From: Ptiloglossa arizonensis
Lineage: Eukaryota; Arthropoda; Insecta; Hymenoptera; Colletidae
Length of the DNA: 64,000 nucleotides
NCBI RefSeq assembly: GCF_051014685.1
Contig: NW_027478516.1
Coordinates: forward strand, 744,001-808,000
Direction: 5' to 3'
Shown here piece after piece: positions 61,991 to 64,000 of this stretch. Made by a program: the position numbers and the translations under genes. The first letter of the stretch is position 1. Each line of letters opens with the position of its first letter. Below the pieces are notes generated by a model. That model was not told the origin of the DNA. It saw only the letters and a list, made by a program, of their open reading frames with translations, and ran no database searches.

Positions 61991-62560
61991 GAAACCATCA
62001 AAATTTTCGCAAGTCTGATACTCGAAACCAATAACTGCTATGGCCTAGGGCAAAAATACACATAGCATTGTAATCGGGCGAGATTATGCTTTCAGATGTA
62101 ACTGCAATTTCTCGAGTTGGTAATCCGTTCGCGAGATATGGGAGTTTGAAGTTAAGGAATGGTTGAGAAATCATCAAAATTTTTGCAAGTCTGATACTCG
62201 AAACCAATAACTACTATTGCCTAGGGCAAAAATACACATACCGTTGTAATCGGGCGTTCTTCTACCATCAGAAGCAATAGGAATTTCTCGAGTTCGTCAA
62301 TCCGTTCGCGAGATATGGAGTTTGAAGTTAAGGAATGGTTGAGGAACCATCAAAATTTACGCTGGTCTGACACTCGAAACCAATAATTGGAATGGCCTAG
62401 GGGAAAAGTACACACCCCATTGTAATCGGGCGAGTTTCTACTTTCAGATGCAACAGGAATTTCTGGAGTTGGTAATCCGTTCGCGAGATATGGGAGTTTG
62501 AAGTTAAGGAATGGTTGAGAAATCATCAAAATTTTTGCGAGTCTGATACTCGAAACCAAT
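61990..62560 (+). repeat. 352-bp dimer pair with GTTGGTAATCC
   Basis: Matching positions 61998 and 62350 lie 352 bp apart (2 x 177 minus 2). Both have GTTGGTAATCCG, one base short, and AAATCATCAAAATTTTTGC. A relative of this monomer is at about 56334-56543. Confidence 0.7.
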
Positions 62561-64000
62561 AACTACAAAGGCCTAGGGGAAAAATACACATACCTTTGTA
62601 ATCGGGCGAGTTTCTACTTTCAGATGCAACCGGATTTTTCGAGTTCGTCTATCCGTTCGAGAGATGTGGGAGTTTGAAGTTAAGGAATGGTTGAGGAGCC
62701 ATCAAAATTTTCGCAAGTCTGAAACTCGAAACCAATCACTACAAAGGTCTAGGGGAAAATACACATACCGTTGTAATCGGGAGAATTTCTACATTCAGAT
62801 GCAACCGGATTTTTCGAGTTCGTCTATCCGTTCGAGAGATATGGGAGTTTGAAGTTAAGGAATGGTTGAGAAACAATCAAAATTTTCGCAAGTCTGATAC
62901 TCGAAACCAATAACTACAAAGGCCTAGGGAAAAATACACATACCTTTGTAATCGGGCGAGTTTCTACTTTCAGATGCAACAGGAATTTCTCGAGTTCGTC
63001 AATCCTTTCGCGAGATATGGGAGTTTGAAGTTAAGGAATGGTTGAGGAACCATCAAAATTTTCGCAAGTCTGAAACTCGAAACCAATAACTACAAAGGCC
63101 TAGGGGAAAAATACACATACCTTTGTAGTCGGGCGAGTTTCTACTTTCAGATGCAACCGGAATTTTTCGAGTTCGTCAATCCGTTCGCGAGATATGGAGT
63201 TTGAAGTTAAGGTATGGTTGAGAAACCATCAAAATTTCGCAAGTCTGATACTCGAAACCAATAAATACTATGGCCTAGGGCAAAAATACACATACCGTTG
63301 TAATCCGGCGAGTTTCTACTTTCAGATGCAACCGGAATTTTTCGAGTTCGTCTATCCGTTCGAGAGATATGGGAGTTTGAAGTTAAGGAATGGTTGAGAA
63401 ACAATCAAAATTTTCGCAAGTCTGATACTCGAAACCAATAACTACAAAGGCCTAGGGGAAAAATACACATACCTTTGTAATCGGGCGAGTTTCTACTTTA
63501 AGATGCAACAGGAATTTCTCGAGTTCGTCAATCCGTTCGCGAGATATGAGAGTTTGAAGTTAAGGTATGGTTGAGAAACCATCAAAATTTTCGCAATTCT
63601 AATGCTAGAAACGAAAAACTGGAATGGCCTAGGGGAAAAGTACACACACCATAGTAATCGGGCGTGTTTCTACTTTCAGACGCAGCAGGAATTTCTCGAG
63701 TTCGTCAATCCGTTCGCGAGATATGGGAGTTTGAAGTTACGGAATGGTTGAGAAACAATCAAAATTTTCGCAAGTCTGATACTCGAAACAAATAACTACA
63801 AAGGCCTAGGGGAAAAATACACATACCTTTGTAATCGGGCGAGTTTCTACTTTCAGATGCAACAGGAATTTCTCGAGTTCGTCAATCCTTTCGCGAGATA
63901 TGGGAGTTTGAAGTTAAGGAATGGTTGAGGAACCATCAAAATTTTCGCAAGTCTGAAACTCGAAACCAATAACTACAAAGGCCTAGGGGAAAAATACACA
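62560..64000 (+). repeat. Class C monomers to the window end
   Basis: About eight monomers, mainly of the types seen in 56.7-61.3 kb, including the GATGCTAGAAACGAAAAAC/CCATAGTAATC monomer near 63600 known from 57060 and 58820. The array runs off the end in mid-monomer. Confidence 0.7.

Larger units (their letters stand above)
1..64000. repeat. 177-bp satellite array, whole window
   Basis: Every stretch of the window is a copy of one 177-bp unit. Copies begin at 1, 178 and 355, and another begins at 63897, which is 361 x 177 minus 1 from the first; with the known deletions this means about 360 copies. All copies lie in the same orientation and I found no inversion, transposon, gene or unique sequence between them. 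Copies differ by substitutions, 1-2-bp indels and a few larger indels. The strand label is arbitrary. Length, orientation and HOR structure fit a centromeric or pericentromeric satellite of a eukaryote; the role and the species are inferred, not shown. Confidence 0.97.

Noticed and set aside
1..64000. CRISPR-like pattern of conserved and variable segments
   Set aside because: The repeat is 177 bp with variable segments that are themselves homologous, and there are no unique spacers or cas genes.
1..64000. Bacterial or viral origin of the window
   Set aside because: No genes, ribosome binding sites or operons appear in 64 kb, and a 177-bp satellite with HORs is a eukaryotic pattern.
1..64000. 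Alpha satellite or Arabidopsis-type CEN180
   Set aside because: Length and sequence do not match either as I know them; only the CENP-B-box-like stretch recalls alpha satellite.

Overview
The window is one uninterrupted block of satellite DNA. From the first to the last base it consists of about 360 head-to-tail copies of a 177-bp monomer, all in the same orientation. I see no protein-coding gene, tRNA, rRNA, CRISPR array, transposon, telomere repeat or unique flanking sequence. The monomer is about 42% G+C (74 of 177 bases, hand-counted in the copy at 178-354). The array continues past both edges, so neither boundary is visible.

A 177-bp tandem unit, close to a nucleosome plus linker, kept in one orientation over 64 kb and organised into higher-order repeats (HORs), is typical of centromeric or pericentromeric satellite of a multicellular eukaryote. 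Many plants have 150-180-bp centromeric satellites, and a plant is my first guess, but I do not recognise this family and cannot name a species. The centromeric role is inference; nothing here directly shows CENH3/CENP-A binding.

Layout (edges of blocks are approximate, judged by eye). 0-10.4 kb: a mosaic of 3-, 4- and 5-monomer repeats, including two 111-bp truncated monomers at 6370-6480 and 7188-7298. 10.4-21.1 kb: a patchwork of imperfect 531-bp (3-mer) and 884-bp (5-mer) duplications plus longer-range copies. 21.3-26.7 kb: the cleanest HOR, an 884-bp pentamer in about six copies. 26.9-30.2 kb and 39.1-42.6 kb: two copies of a 3.3-3.5-kb segment about 70 monomers apart, with parts of it a third time near 36-37 kb. 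41.7-45.0 kb: a 10-monomer duplication. 47.45-51.7 kb: a 1415-bp octamer in exactly three copies with a nested 3-mer duplication. 51.7-64 kb: mostly monomeric array with 3-mer and 10-mer duplications and a shift toward one monomer class.

Within a monomer the landmarks are a 6-bp inverted repeat with a GAGA loop, an AAAATTTT palindrome, AvrII, XhoI and NruI palindromes, a variable segment that sorts monomers into at least four classes, and a 17-bp stretch resembling a CENP-B box (7 of 9 core bases in common copies, 8 of 9 in three located copies). The main biological content is the record of unequal exchange: unit lengths are multiples of 177 minus 1-2 bp, and small indels act as heritable tags. 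CpG is not depleted, which is unusual for a satellite expected to be methylated.
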